A stretch of 64,000 nt of DNA from Nitratireductor aquimarinus (GCF_046773475.1 NZ_CP177239.1:2728001-2792000); one strand, 5' to 3'; positions 46,224 to 56,309 are shown, counted from the stretch's first letter. Numbers and translations are program-made. Notes: generated by a model from the sequence alone, not told the origin.

Positions 46224-46925
46224 CTAGATCTCGCGGAAGCGGTAGCCCACGCCATAGAGCGTTTCGATCATGTCGAACTCGCCGTCAACTGCCTTGAACT
46301 TCTTGCGAAGCCGCTTGATGTGGCTGTCGATCGTGCGGTCATCCACATAGACCTGCTCGTCATAGGCGGAATCCATCAGCGCATCACGGCTTTTCACGAC
46401 GCCCGGCCGCTGCGCCAACGAATGCAGGATCAGGAATTCCGTCACGGTCAGCGTCACCGGCTGCCCCTTCCAGGTGCAGGTGTGGCGCTCCTGGTCCATG
46501 ACCAGCTGGCCACGCTCCAGCGATTCCGACTGCTTGCCGGGCGTCTTGGCCGCCGTTTCCCGCGTGCTGGCGCGGCGCAGGACAGCGCGCACCCGCTCCA
46601 CCAGAAGACGTTGCGAAAACGGTTTGCGCACGAAATCGTCGGCCCCCATCTTCAGGCCGAAGAGTTCATCGATCTCATCGTCCTTGGAGGTAAGGAAGAT
46701 CACCGGCACGTCGCTCTTCTGGCGCAGGCGCCGCAGAAGCTCCATGCCGTCCATGCGCGGCATCTTGATGTCGAGGATCGCAAGGTTTGGCGGACGCGCA
46801 CCCAGACCCTCAAGCGCCGAAACGCCATCGGTGTAGGTCTCCACACGGTATCCCTCGGACTCCAGCGCTATGGAGACGGATGTGAGAATGTTGCGATCGT
46901 CATCGACAAGCGCGATTGTTGCCAT
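46224..46925 (-). CDS. chvI: Response regulator ChvI
   Basis: 233 aa. A receiver domain with acidic pocket D8-D10, phosphorylation site D52 (AILDIKMPRMDG) and KPFS lysine, followed by an OmpR-type winged helix (SRDALMDSAYDEQVYVDDRTIDSHIKRLRKKF). It is the partner of ChvG. The ATG at 46925 follows a GGGAG site and begins MATIALVDDD like other ChvI proteins; the frame extends to 47078. It diverges from pckA. Confidence 0.96.
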   Translation of the reverse strand: MATIALVDDDRNILTSVSIALESEGYRVETYTDGVSALEGLGARPPNLAILDIKMPRMDGMELLRRLRQKSDVPVIFLTSKDDEIDELFGLKMGADDFVRKPFSQRLLVERVRAVLRRASTRETAAKTPGKQSESLERGQLVMDQERHTCTWKGQPVTLTVTEFLILHSLAQRPGVVKSRDALMDSAYDEQVYVDDRTIDSHIKRLRKKFKAVDGEFDMIETLYGVGYRFREI

Positions 46926-47226
46926 GTCTAGCGGCTCCCTCATGGGCATATCGTCCCTATCTGCATCAATCGGCTGCGCAGATGCAGGACAAATTGGGTA
47001 CAAAATGTGGCATATAAAGAAGTCTGTGTCACACCGACACGGCCATGCGCCATCACAGTCCCCTTCGGAACTGTGCATATATCGGTCGAATCACGTACTT
47101 TTTAAACGATTTAAACGATTTTAAAATCTTTAAATCGATTAATGGTTTGAAATCCCTCGATTATTTGTGTTTTCAGCTTGGATCGCCTGCGGAGACAGGC
47201 ATCTCAAGGGATTTTTGGTGGTTACG
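46926..47226. promoter_or_regulatory. chvI/pckA divergent control region
   Basis: About 300 bp, strikingly AT-rich. A 9-bp tandem repeat TTTAAACGA (47101-47109, 47110-47118) is followed by TTTAAATCGA (47130-47139). These are candidate operators for pckA control; in Sinorhizobium pckA is controlled by the LacI-type PckR, whose gene is not seen here. No confident promoter hexamers. Confidence 0.5.
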
Positions 47227-48837
<1,611 letters not shown>

Positions 48838-48876
48838 CGCGCAGACTTGCATCCCAAGACCTGAACGCGCATTTTC

Positions 48877-48908
48877 AGGGCCCGGCCATTTGGTCGGGCC
48901 CTTTGTTT
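48877..48908 (+). terminator. Terminator of pckA
   Basis: AGGGCCCGGCC / GGTCGGGCCCT with an ATTT loop, then TTTGTTTT, about 40 bp after the pckA stop. Confidence 0.9.
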
Positions 48909-48939
48909 TGATGCAAGAAAACACAACCGGACTGGCGCA

Positions 48940-49374
48940 ATGGCCGAGGGCGACCTCAACATCAGAAATGGCGTAACCGTCTTCGAGGACGAATTGCAGG
49001 AACAGTTCATCCGTTCCTCCGGTCCCGGCGGTCAGAACGTCAACAAGGTGGCGACCGCCGTGCAGCTGCGCTTCAACGCGAGGAACGCGCGCGGCCTGCC
49101 GCAGCGCATTCGCGAGAAGGTTCTGGAGCTGGCGGGAAGCCGCGCCACGAAGGAAGGCGAGATCGTCATCGAGGCCGGACGCTACCGCACCCAGGAGATG
49201 AACCGCGCCGATGCGCGCGACCGGCTGACCGAACTTCTGACCCGCGCCGCCGAGCCACCGCCACGGCCGCGCAAGAAGACAAAGCCCACCCGCTCCGCCA
49301 TCGAACGCCGCCTGAAAGCCAAGGCTGGCCGCTCCTCCATCAAGAAGATGCGTGGCAAGGTTAGCCACGACTAG
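48940..49374 (+). CDS. arfB: Alternative ribosome-rescue factor ArfB (YaeJ/ICT1-like peptidyl-tRNA hydrolase)
   Basis: 144 aa. An RF-like domain with the catalytic GPGGQ at 28-32 (SSGPGGQNVNKV), followed by a basic tail (RKKTKPTRSAIERRLKAKAGRSSIKKMRGK) that would thread the empty mRNA channel of stalled ribosomes. It hydrolyses peptidyl-tRNA on non-stop ribosomes. The size and tail distinguish it from full release factors. Confidence 0.95.
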   Translation: MAEGDLNIRNGVTVFEDELQEQFIRSSGPGGQNVNKVATAVQLRFNARNARGLPQRIREKVLELAGSRATKEGEIVIEAGRYRTQEMNRADARDRLTELLTRAAEPPPRPRKKTKPTRSAIERRLKAKAGRSSIKKMRGKVSHD

Positions 49375-49553
49375 GGTCAGGACCTGTCAATTTGGCTGCA
49401 ATGGCGTTCGATAGACCAAGAGATGCCAGGAAAAGCCCGCAGAGCGGGGTCTTCCCCCCGGTCAAGGGGTTTGACGCGGCAGGTCGCCGGTCTATCGAGC
49501 GTCCTACGGATCGGCCGACCATTGCGGCCAAATTGACAGGTCCTGACCCTGGA
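49373..49553. repeat. MITE-like palindromic element
   Basis: Terminal inverted repeats AGGGTCAGGACCTGTCAATT... (from 49373) and its near-perfect complement ending at 49553. A second imperfect pair lies inside (GCGTTCGATAGACC with GGTCTATCGAGCGT), and the centre is ~70 bp of GC-rich sequence. About 180 bp without coding capacity. A target duplication is not evident. Confidence 0.7.
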
Positions 49554-49667
49554 GGTTGCTGAAGATTCCGGGGCAAAATCGCCGCTTATTACCATTCAGT
49601 GTTTTACAGTTGAAATCTACAACCGTTACACGTCAAATATCCGCCAACTCAAACTGGAGACGTATCC

Positions 49668-50123
49668 ATGGGCATTTTCGATTTCGTCAAATCCGTCGGC
49701 AAGAAGCTCGGCGTGGTGGACGAGGAGCCGCCGGCAGCAGACGAACTGAAGAAGGAACTCGATTCCCATAGCCTCGGCACCGACAAGGTCGACGTGGTCG
49801 TGGAAGGGGACAAGGTCGTTCTGAAGGGCGAGGTCGCAGACCAGTCGGCCTTCGAAAAGGCCGTCGTGGCCGTCGGCAACACGCTCGGCATTTCCAAGGT
49901 GGAAGCAGGCGAGCTCAAGGTTGCTGCCGCCGAAGCCAAGGCCCCGGTCTTCTACACGGTCCAGAAGGGCGACAATCTCTGGAAGATCGCCGAAGCCAAT
50001 TACGGCAAGGGCAAGGGTGCGAAATACACCATGATCTTCGAGGCCAACAAGCCGATGCTTGATGACCCGGACAAGATCTACCCCGGCCAGGTTCTGCGCA
50101 TTCCCGATCTCGCCGAGGCATAA
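49668..50123 (+). CDS. BON-LysM protein (Kbp/YgaU-like)
   Basis: 151 aa, cytosolic-looking with no signal peptide. An N-terminal BON domain (about 20-90, SLGTDKVDVVVEGDKVVLKGEV) is followed by a C-terminal LysM domain (about 97-147, YTVQKGDNLWKIAEANYG...IYPGQVLRIP). It has the same architecture and length as E. coli Kbp/YgaU, a potassium-binding protein expressed under osmotic and salt stress. A GGAG-type site lies upstream. It is monocistronic with its own terminator. Confidence 0.9.
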   Translation: MGIFDFVKSVGKKLGVVDEEPPAADELKKELDSHSLGTDKVDVVVEGDKVVLKGEVADQSAFEKAVVAVGNTLGISKVEAGELKVAAAEAKAPVFYTVQKGDNLWKIAEANYGKGKGAKYTMIFEANKPMLDDPDKIYPGQVLRIPDLAEA

Positions 50124-50147
50124 GCGCCCCCGGCACGATCTGACAGG

Positions 50148-50178
50148 AACGGCGGCTTTCGGGTCGCCGTTTTCTTTT
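50148..50178 (+). terminator. Terminator of the BON-LysM gene
   Basis: AACGGCG(GC) / (TC)GCCGTT hairpin, then TTCTTTT, about 30 bp after the stop. Confidence 0.8.
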
Positions 50179-50233
50179 GTGTGGGTGTAAGTTTCCCGGG
50201 TGAGATTGCACGGTTACATCCCGTATCCGATCA

Positions 50234-50385
50234 TGTGGCAACGGCGTTGTGCGTGGTTCGACAAGCTCACCATGAGGGTGGAAATACGCCTGCAAAACCC
50301 ATCTGCGATGTTGCAGAATCAGACCTTTCTGCAAGGCCGCTGCATCCCTCATGGTGAGCTTGTCGAACCACGCACTACATCAATG
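50234..50385. repeat. Dispersed palindromic repeat (REP/BIME-like), copy B
   Basis: The same 30-bp inverted arms as at 29.1 kb (50249-50278 and 50346-50375) with a different 67-bp centre. The flanks also match: GTGGCAACGGCGTTG left, ACATCAATGCA right. It lies between the BON-LysM gene and alkB. Confidence 0.85.
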
Positions 50386-50429
50386 CAGCGGCTCAACATG
50401 CACCGTGCTCGAGATGTAAGGAGACCCAA

Positions 50430-51044
50430 TTGCCAACCCTCACCGAAGGCGTGCGCCATCTGCCGGGTTATCTCGACCGCACCGCCCAGGAAGCGCTTGT
50501 TGAAGACATTCGCGCCGTGGTGCGCGAGGCACCGCTTTTCGTCCCGGTCATGCCGCGAACCGGCAGGGAAATGAGCGTGCGCATGACCAATTGCGGCCCG
50601 CTTGGCTGGGTCACCGACCGGGAGCGCGGCTATCGCTATCAGGAAACGCACCCCGTGACCGGAAAACCATGGCCGCCGATACCGGCGCGACTACTCGCCC
50701 TGTGGGATGAGGTGGCGGATTTCCCGGCTCCGCCGGAGGCCTGCCTCGTCAATCACTATGCTGAAACCGCGAAAATGGGCCTGCATCAGGATCGTGACGA
50801 ACAGGAATTCGCCGCACCCGTGGTCTCGGTTTCACTCGGTGATGCATGCCTCTTTCGCGTCGGCGGCGCAAAGCGCGGCGACAAGACCGTTTCGGTCAAG
50901 CTGCAAAGCGGCGATGTGGTGGTGCTGGGCGGGGCAGGGCGGCTCGCCTTTCACGGCGTCGACCGCATCTATCCCGGCACCTCGACGCTGCTCAGCGCAC
51001 CGGGCCGCATCAACCTGACCCTGCGCCGCGTCACAGCTTCCTGA
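50430..51044 (+). CDS. alkB: AlkB-type alpha-ketoglutarate-dependent dioxygenase
   Basis: 204 aa. Oxidative demethylation of 1-methyladenine and 3-methylcytosine in DNA. The Fe(II) triad is H119-x-D121 (LHQDRDE) and H175 (FHGVDR), and the oxoglutarate arginine lies in GRINLTLRR. The start is a TTG behind a perfect AAGGAG site (spacing 6). Its 3' end overlaps the convergent coaA by 14 bp. Confidence 0.94.
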   Translation: MPTLTEGVRHLPGYLDRTAQEALVEDIRAVVREAPLFVPVMPRTGREMSVRMTNCGPLGWVTDRERGYRYQETHPVTGKPWPPIPARLLALWDEVADFPAPPEACLVNHYAETAKMGLHQDRDEQEFAAPVVSVSLGDACLFRVGGAKRGDKTVSVKLQSGDVVVLGGAGRLAFHGVDRIYPGTSTLLSAPGRINLTLRRVTAS

Positions 51045-52050
51045 GCGCCACTTCGTCCGTCAGGTGATCCGCACCCTTGCGCAGGATCAGATCGGCGCGC
51101 GGTCGCGTCGGCAGAATGTTCTCGCGCAGGTTCTTCAGGTTGATCGTCTCCCAGAGCTGCTCGGCAATGGCCAGCGCCGCGCTCGGCTTGAGCGCCGCAT
51201 AGCGGTGGAAGAAGGATTCCGGGTTCTGGAAGGCCGTTTCGCGCAACCGCATGAAGCGGTCCACATACCATTGATGAATCAAGTCTTCCGGCGCATCGAT
51301 ATAAATCGAGAAGTCGAAGAAGTCCGAAACCACCGGGATTGCGGTGCCATCCTGCGGCAAATCGCGGGTCTGCAGAACGTTGATGCCCTCGAAGATCAGG
51401 ATGTCCGGGCGGTCGATGGTGCGGAACTCGCCGGGCAGGATGTCATAGGTGAGGTGCGAATAGAGCGGCGCCGGAACATTCGGCACACCGGCCTTGATCG
51501 CCGAGAGAAAGCGCAGAACCGCGCCAACATCGTAGCTTTCGGGAAAGCCCTTGCGCTCCATCAGGTTCTCGCGCCGCAGGACCTCGTTGGGATAGAGAAA
51601 CCCGTCCGTTGTCACCAGGTCGACCTTCGGGCTCGACGGCCAGCGGGTCAGAAGCTCCTGGAGAACGCGCGCCGTGGTCGATTTTCCAACGGCCACCGAG
51701 CCGGCAATGCCGATGATGAAGGGGGATTTGACCACGTCTTCGGAGTTGAAGAAGACCTGCCGCTGGCGAAACAGAAGCTGGGTGGCCTCCACATGCGCCG
51801 AAAGGAGCCGCGACATGGACAGGTAGATCCGCCGCACCTCTTCCAGATCGACCGGATCGTTCAGCGAGCGCAGGCGCTGCACCTCGTCCTCGGTCAGCGT
51901 CAACGGCGTGTCGGCGCGGAACTTCGCCCACTTCTCGGCGGTGAAAATGCGATAGGGGGAGTAGTTCTCCCCAGAGACAAGCTGGTCCATGAAGTCCGCG
52001 GCCCCCTTCCTTGCCGCCATGGTTGTCTTATCGGTGTCGCCATCCATCAT
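51031..52050 (-). CDS. coaA: Pantothenate kinase (type I)
   Basis: 339 aa. The first step of coenzyme A synthesis. The P-loop is GSVAVGKST (117-125); VTTDGFLYPN, LERKGFPESYD-like and SDFFDFSIYIDA segments identify CoaA. It lies 33 bp downstream of hisE, and the his-coaA linkage is usual in this order. An MMDGD start at 52050 is used; an internal ATG ten codons on is a weaker choice. Confidence 0.95.
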   Translation of the reverse strand: MMDGDTDKTTMAARKGAADFMDQLVSGENYSPYRIFTAEKWAKFRADTPLTLTEDEVQRLRSLNDPVDLEEVRRIYLSMSRLLSAHVEATQLLFRQRQVFFNSEDVVKSPFIIGIAGSVAVGKSTTARVLQELLTRWPSSPKVDLVTTDGFLYPNEVLRRENLMERKGFPESYDVGAVLRFLSAIKAGVPNVPAPLYSHLTYDILPGEFRTIDRPDILIFEGINVLQTRDLPQDGTAIPVVSDFFDFSIYIDAPEDLIHQWYVDRFMRLRETAFQNPESFFHRYAALKPSAALAIAEQLWETINLKNLRENILPTRPRADLILRKGADHLTDEVALRKL

Positions 52051-52083
52051 GCGATGGATGATGCCACCCAGGGCGGAAACGAT

Positions 52084-52404
52084 CTATCCCTTTCGGGATG
52101 CCTTTTCCTCAATTCCGGTGCGCGCGGTGCGGCGCTCCAGTTCCGCCATCACCTCATCAACCGAAACGCCCTCCAGCGCCAGCACGACGAGCCAATGATA
52201 AAGGAGATCGGCGCTTTCGGAAATCAGGTCTTCGCGATCATGCGAAACGGCGGCGATCACCGCTTCCACGGCTTCTTCGCCAAGCTTCTGCGCAGCCTTC
52301 GGTGTGCCCTTGGCAAACAGCTTTGCGGTCCACGAGTTCTCATCGCCCGAACGCGCGCGCTCGGCGATGATGGCTTCCAGACGGGTGAGGTCGAACTGGC
52401 TCAT
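52084..52404 (-). CDS. hisE: Phosphoribosyl-ATP diphosphatase
   Basis: 106 aa. Hydrolyses phosphoribosyl-ATP to phosphoribosyl-AMP, the second step of histidine synthesis. The MazG-like helical core contains EEAVEAVIAA and ESADLLYHWLVVL metal-binding acidic residues. It is stand-alone rather than fused to HisI. The ATG overlaps the hisF stop by 4 bp. Confidence 0.96.
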   Translation of the reverse strand: MSQFDLTRLEAIIAERARSGDENSWTAKLFAKGTPKAAQKLGEEAVEAVIAAVSHDREDLISESADLLYHWLVVLALEGVSVDEVMAELERRTARTGIEEKASRKG

Positions 52405-53201
52405 GCCTGCTCCGGGGTCTGCGCGGGATCGAGCCGCATGGGAATGCCGGCAGCCGCCATATGCGCCTTGGCCTCGCCGATCGTGTAAGTGCCGAAATGG
52501 AAGATCGACGCGGCCAGAACGGCGGTCGCGTGTCCGTCGCGAACACCTTCCACCAGATGATCCAGCGTGCCCACGCCACCCGATGCAATGACCGGCGCGC
52601 GCACGGCGTCGGCCACGGCGCGGGTCAGCGGAATGTTGTAGCCCGCCTTGGTGCCGTCGCGATCCATCGAGGTGAGCAGGATTTCACCGGCGCCGAGATC
52701 CACCACCTTGCGGGCGAATTCGACGGCGTCGATGCCCGTTTCCCTGCGCCCGCCATGGGTGAAGATCTCCCAGCGCAACGGCTCGCCTTCGCCGGAAACC
52801 TGTTTGGCGTCGATGGCAACGACAATGCACTGATTGCCGAACTTGTCGGCGGCGCGCGCCACCAGTTCGGGATCGTTCACAGCCGCCGTGTTGATCGACA
52901 CCTTGTCCGCGCCGGCAAGCAGCAGCTTGCGGATGTCAGACACCTCGCGCACGCCACCGCCCACGGTGAGCGGCATGAAGCACTGCTCGGCGGTGCGCGC
53001 CACCACGTCGAAGATCGTTTCGCGGTTGTCGCTGGAAGCGGTGATGTCGAGGAAGCAGAGCTCGTCGGCACCGGCGGCGTCATAGGCCTTTGCGGCTTCC
53101 ACCGGGTCGCCGGCGTCGATCAGGTCGACGAAGTTGACACCCTTGACGACGCGGCCGTCCTTCACATCGAGACAGGGGATGACGCGGGCTTTGAGTGTCA
53201 T
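52401..53201 (-). CDS. hisF: Imidazole glycerol phosphate synthase, cyclase subunit
   Basis: 266-aa (beta-alpha)8 barrel. With HisH it turns PRFAR and ammonia into imidazole-glycerol phosphate and AICAR. The catalytic aspartates are D12 (IPCLDVKDG) and the one in VVAIDAK; phosphate motifs are TVGGGV and ASGGVG. It overlaps its neighbours on both sides by 4 bp. Confidence 0.97.
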   Translation of the reverse strand: MTLKARVIPCLDVKDGRVVKGVNFVDLIDAGDPVEAAKAYDAAGADELCFLDITASSDNRETIFDVVARTAEQCFMPLTVGGGVREVSDIRKLLLAGADKVSINTAAVNDPELVARAADKFGNQCIVVAIDAKQVSGEGEPLRWEIFTHGGRRETGIDAVEFARKVVDLGAGEILLTSMDRDGTKAGYNIPLTRAVADAVRAPVIASGGVGTLDHLVEGVRDGHATAVLAASIFHFGTYTIGEAKAHMAAAGIPMRLDPAQTPEQA

Positions 53202-53524
53202 GCGAGGTTCGCCTTCTTGCGGGCCCGGATCACGGCGATCATCAACGCCACTGTCCAGGCGATTAGCGCGGCCATGCCGAAGGGCAGGCTTATCAGCCCC
53301 AGCCAGCCCATCACGAACATGGAATATAGCATGTCGCCCCGGTCTTCACCGGCGATCATGCAGGGATTGCTGTAGCCCTCGTGAACCGTGCAGCCATAAG
53401 TGCTGGCAAGGATGCTGGAGGCGACAACCGAAAGAACGGGCAGCGCCGCCAGAACGAGGATCACCACCAGAAGAACGATGAAGGTTCTCTTGGTGCCCCG
53501 GCTCAGGCGACCGTCAGCGCTCAC
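53198..53524 (-). CDS. Small membrane protein of unknown function
   Basis: 108 aa with two strong transmembrane segments (TFIVLLVVILVLAALPVLSVVA and MFVMGWLGLISLPFGMAALIAWTVALMIAVI, which may be two helices). Between them is a periplasmic-type loop containing C-x9-C (YGCTVHEGYSNPCM), which could form a disulphide. No family recognised. The GTG start overlaps the hisA stop and its stop overlaps the hisF ATG (4 bp each), so it is translated within the his operon, though nothing ties it to histidine synthesis. Confidence 0.8.
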   Translation of the reverse strand: MSADGRLSRGTKRTFIVLLVVILVLAALPVLSVVASSILASTYGCTVHEGYSNPCMIAGEDRGDMLYSMFVMGWLGLISLPFGMAALIAWTVALMIAVIRARKKANLA

Positions 53525-54255
53525 GCAGCCTCTCCCTTGAGCACCTTCAGCGCCTCGGCGGGATCGATGCGGCCGTCATAGAGCGCGCGACCGGAGATCG
53601 CGCCTTCCAGCTTCGCCGCATCGGGCATGGTCATGCGCACGATGTCGGCAATGGAGGCAAGACCGCCCGAAGCGATCACGGGAATGGAAACGGCGTCGGC
53701 CAGTTCAATGGTCGATTCCCAGTTGATGCCGGTCAGAACGCCGTCACGGTCGATGTCCGTGTAGATGATGGCGGCCACGCCGGCACCCTCGAAGCGGCGC
53801 GCAAGCTCGATTGCCGAGAGATCCGAGGTCTCCGCCCAGCCTTCCACCGCAACCTTGCCGCCGCGCGCATCGATGCCGACGGCAACCTTGCCCGGAAACG
53901 CCTTGCAGGCCTCGATCACCAGAGCCGGATCGCGCACCGCAACCGTGCCGAGGATCACGCGTGACAGGCCCTTGTCGAGCCACGCCTCGATATGCTCCAG
54001 CGTGCGGATGCCGCCGCCCAGCTGGACCGGGTTCTTGGTCGCCTTGAGGATCGCCTCGACCGCATCGCCATTCACGCTTGCGCCGGCGAACGCCCCATTC
54101 AGATCGACCACATGCAGCCACTCGAAACCCTGCTCCTCAAAGGAGCGGGCCTGCGCGGCGGGATCGGTGTTGTAGACCGTCGCCTCGTCCATGTCGCCCA
54201 GCTTGAGCCGCACGCACTGGCCGTCTTTCAGGTCGATGGCGGGAAAAAGTATCAT
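53521..54255 (-). CDS. hisA: ProFAR isomerase
   Basis: 244-aa barrel. 1-(5-phosphoribosyl)-5-[(5-phosphoribosylamino)methylideneamino]imidazole-4-carboxamide isomerase. D8 (PAIDLKDG) and the aspartate in YTDIDRDG form the catalytic pair; QLGGGIR and ASGGLAS bind phosphate. It lies 3 bp downstream of the DUF1330 gene. Confidence 0.97.
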   Translation of the reverse strand: MILFPAIDLKDGQCVRLKLGDMDEATVYNTDPAAQARSFEEQGFEWLHVVDLNGAFAGASVNGDAVEAILKATKNPVQLGGGIRTLEHIEAWLDKGLSRVILGTVAVRDPALVIEACKAFPGKVAVGIDARGGKVAVEGWAETSDLSAIELARRFEGAGVAAIIYTDIDRDGVLTGINWESTIELADAVSIPVIASGGLASIADIVRMTMPDAAKLEGAISGRALYDGRIDPAEALKVLKGEAA

Positions 54256-54258
54256 GTG

Positions 54259-54558
54259 TCAGACGCCCTCGATAATGCTGAGCTTCGCCGTTGAATAATC
54301 CCGCCTGATGCCCAGCGCGTGCTGGTATTCCGGCGAGTTGTAGCAGGCAAGCGCCTGCTCATAGGAGCTGAATTCGATGATCACCTGCCGGTCGCCGGCA
54401 GGGCCTTCGGGCGCGGTATGCTGCCCGCCACGGGCGAGAAATTTCGCACCGTATTTCTCAAAAGCCTTCGCATTGGCTTCGATATACTTCTTGTACCCTT
54501 CCGGATCGGCGATATCGACCATCGCGATCCAGTAGCCTTTTTTGGTCGAAACCGTCAT
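54259..54558 (-). CDS. DUF1330-family protein
   Basis: 99 aa with a ferredoxin-like dimeric alpha/beta-barrel: GYWIAMVDIADPEGYKKY, KFLARGG, and VIIEFSSYEQALACYNSPEYQ, the DUF1330 hallmark. Function unknown. Its ATG shares a base with the hisH stop (TGATG). It is probably a passenger of the his operon. Confidence 0.92.
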   Translation of the reverse strand: MTVSTKKGYWIAMVDIADPEGYKKYIEANAKAFEKYGAKFLARGGQHTAPEGPAGDRQVIIEFSSYEQALACYNSPEYQHALGIRRDYSTAKLSIIEGV

Positions 54559-55208
54559 CAGGGCCTCCAGCGCAGGAAGTTTGCGATCAGGGCCAGGCCA
54601 AGCGCCTGGCTCTTTTCAGGGTGGAACTGCGTGCCCACCAGATTGTCCCGCGCAACGGCCGCCGTGATCGTCCCGCCATAGTCGGTGGTGGCCAGAATCT
54701 CGGCCTCATTGCGCGCCGCGAAATGATAGGAATGCACGAAATAGGCGTGCAAACCGTCCTCTCCGGTGGGGATTCCATCGAACAGGGGATGCGAATGTTT
54801 CACGTGAATCGTGTTCCATCCGATCTGCGGAATCTTCAATTCCGGGTCGGACGGGGTCATTTCCACCACGTCTCCGGCGATCCAGCCGAGCCCCTCGGTC
54901 ACCGTCTTTTCAAGACCGCGCTCGCTCATCAGCTGCATGCCGACGCAGATGCCGAGGAACGGACGACCCTTTTCGAGCGCCACATCCGTGATCGCCTCGA
55001 CCATGCCGGGCACCGCGCTGAGACCCTGCCGGCAATCGGCATAAGCGCCCACGCCGGGAAGCACGATCCGGTCTGCGGCGCGCACCGCATCCGCATCCGC
55101 CGTAACTGAAATCTCGGCCCCGATGCCGCTTTCGCGCGCGGCGCGCTCGAAGGCTTTCGCGGCCGAGCGCAGATTGCCCGAGCCGTAATCGATAATCGCA
55201 ACCTTCAT
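54558..55208 (-). CDS. hisH: Imidazole glycerol phosphate synthase, glutaminase subunit
   Basis: 216-aa class-I glutamine amidotransferase. The nucleophile C88 lies in GICVGMQLM, and the His-Glu pair in TQFHPEKSQ; PGVGAY forms the oxyanion region. It supplies ammonia to HisF. Confidence 0.97.
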   Translation of the reverse strand: MKVAIIDYGSGNLRSAAKAFERAARESGIGAEISVTADADAVRAADRIVLPGVGAYADCRQGLSAVPGMVEAITDVALEKGRPFLGICVGMQLMSERGLEKTVTEGLGWIAGDVVEMTPSDPELKIPQIGWNTIHVKHSHPLFDGIPTGEDGLHAYFVHSYHFAARNEAEILATTDYGGTITAAVARDNLVGTQFHPEKSQALGLALIANFLRWRP

Positions 55209-55210
55209 GG

Positions 55211-55696
55211 TCAGCGCGCTCCAGGATAGGAAAAGAGACCGAGCGCCGGCTCGCTGCCACGGCCGAAGCCCTTGGCCGGTGCGGGCCTGTCGGTGAGGGC
55301 AGGGGATGGCGTTTCCTGCCGCGCTTCATCGTCGGCAAACACCAGTTCCGCCATGAAACGGGTTTCCGCCTCGTCGCGATTGTCGGCGTCGACAACGCCC
55401 CATTCATGCCAGCCGCGCCGCTTCAGCATGGAGACCCGCAGATTGCGCGCCTCCAGCCCGAAGAACAGCGACAGGCAGAGCGAGGCCACCGTTGCCGCAA
55501 CCGACCAGCCCTCCAGCGCGCCAAGCGCGCCGAGCAGCAGCGCGGCGGCAACCGCAGCCAGCGCTTCCAGCCACATGCGATGCCACAGGAACCAGAGGAA
55601 CGGCGCAATGAACGCCAGGATCGCAAAGCCGTCGCGCACCAGAACCGCCTGTTCCGGATTGCGTTCGGGCGGCTCCATCACAACATAGCTTGCCAT
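55211..55696 (-). CDS. DUF2628-family membrane protein
   Basis: 161 aa. Three hydrophobic segments (AILAFIAPFLWFLWHRMWLEAL, AAVAAALLLGALGALEG, ATVASLCLSLFFGLEA) and a soluble C-terminus. The FLWFLWHRMWLEAL stretch is typical of DUF2628. Function unknown. It sits between hisB and hisH with gaps of 2-4 bp, an arrangement common in this order. Confidence 0.88.
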   Translation of the reverse strand: MASYVVMEPPERNPEQAVLVRDGFAILAFIAPFLWFLWHRMWLEALAAVAAALLLGALGALEGWSVAATVASLCLSLFFGLEARNLRVSMLKRRGWHEWGVVDADNRDEAETRFMAELVFADDEARQETPSPALTDRPAPAKGFGRGSEPALGLFSYPGAR

Positions 55697-55700
55697 CGGC

Positions 55701-56309
55701 TTATCCCTTCAGGCTGCCCTTGGTGGAGGGGACTGCATCAAGCTGGCGCGGATCGGCTTCGCAGGCCGTGCGCAGCACCCGCGCCACCGCCTTGAAGCAG
55801 GTCTCGGCGATGTGGTGGCTGTTTGCGCCGTAATGATTGGTCACATGCAGTGTGATGCCGGCATTCTGGGAAAGCGCCTGGAAGAACTCGCGCACCAGTT
55901 CGGTGTCGAACGTGCCGATCTTCTGCGTCGGAAACTCAACATCCCAGACGAGGAAGGGGCGGCCCGAAACATCGATCGCCGCGCGCGTCAGGCATTCGTC
56001 CATCGCGAGATCGAGCGAGGCGTAACGCGTGATGCCGCGCCGGTCGCCCAGCGCCTCCGAAATGGCCTTGCCGAGCGCGATGCCGCAATCCTCGACCGTG
56101 TGGTGATCGTCGATGTGCAGATCGCCATCGGCCTTCACCGTCATGTCGATCAGCGAATGGCGGGAAAGCTGCTCCAGCATATGGTCGAAAAAGCCCACGC
56201 CGGTAGCCATGTCGTAACGGCCTTCGCCATCGATTTCGACCCGAACGGCAATGGCCGTTTCATTGGTCTTGCGGCTGATTTCGGCGGTGCGCGTTGTGCT
56301 GGAAGCCAT
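55701..56309 (-). CDS. hisB: Imidazoleglycerol-phosphate dehydratase
   Basis: 202 aa. A monofunctional HisB with the two metal-site repeats GVGFFDHMLEQLSRH / DDHHTVEDCGIALG and HHIAETCFKAVARVL. It is the first gene of the run hisB-DUF2628-hisH-DUF1330-hisA-orf-hisF-hisE-coaA. The ATG at 56309 (MASSTTRTA) fits the family start; the frame is open to 56399. Confidence 0.96.
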   Translation of the reverse strand: MASSTTRTAEISRKTNETAIAVRVEIDGEGRYDMATGVGFFDHMLEQLSRHSLIDMTVKADGDLHIDDHHTVEDCGIALGKAISEALGDRRGITRYASLDLAMDECLTRAAIDVSGRPFLVWDVEFPTQKIGTFDTELVREFFQALSQNAGITLHVTNHYGANSHHIAETCFKAVARVLRTACEADPRQLDAVPSTKGSLKG

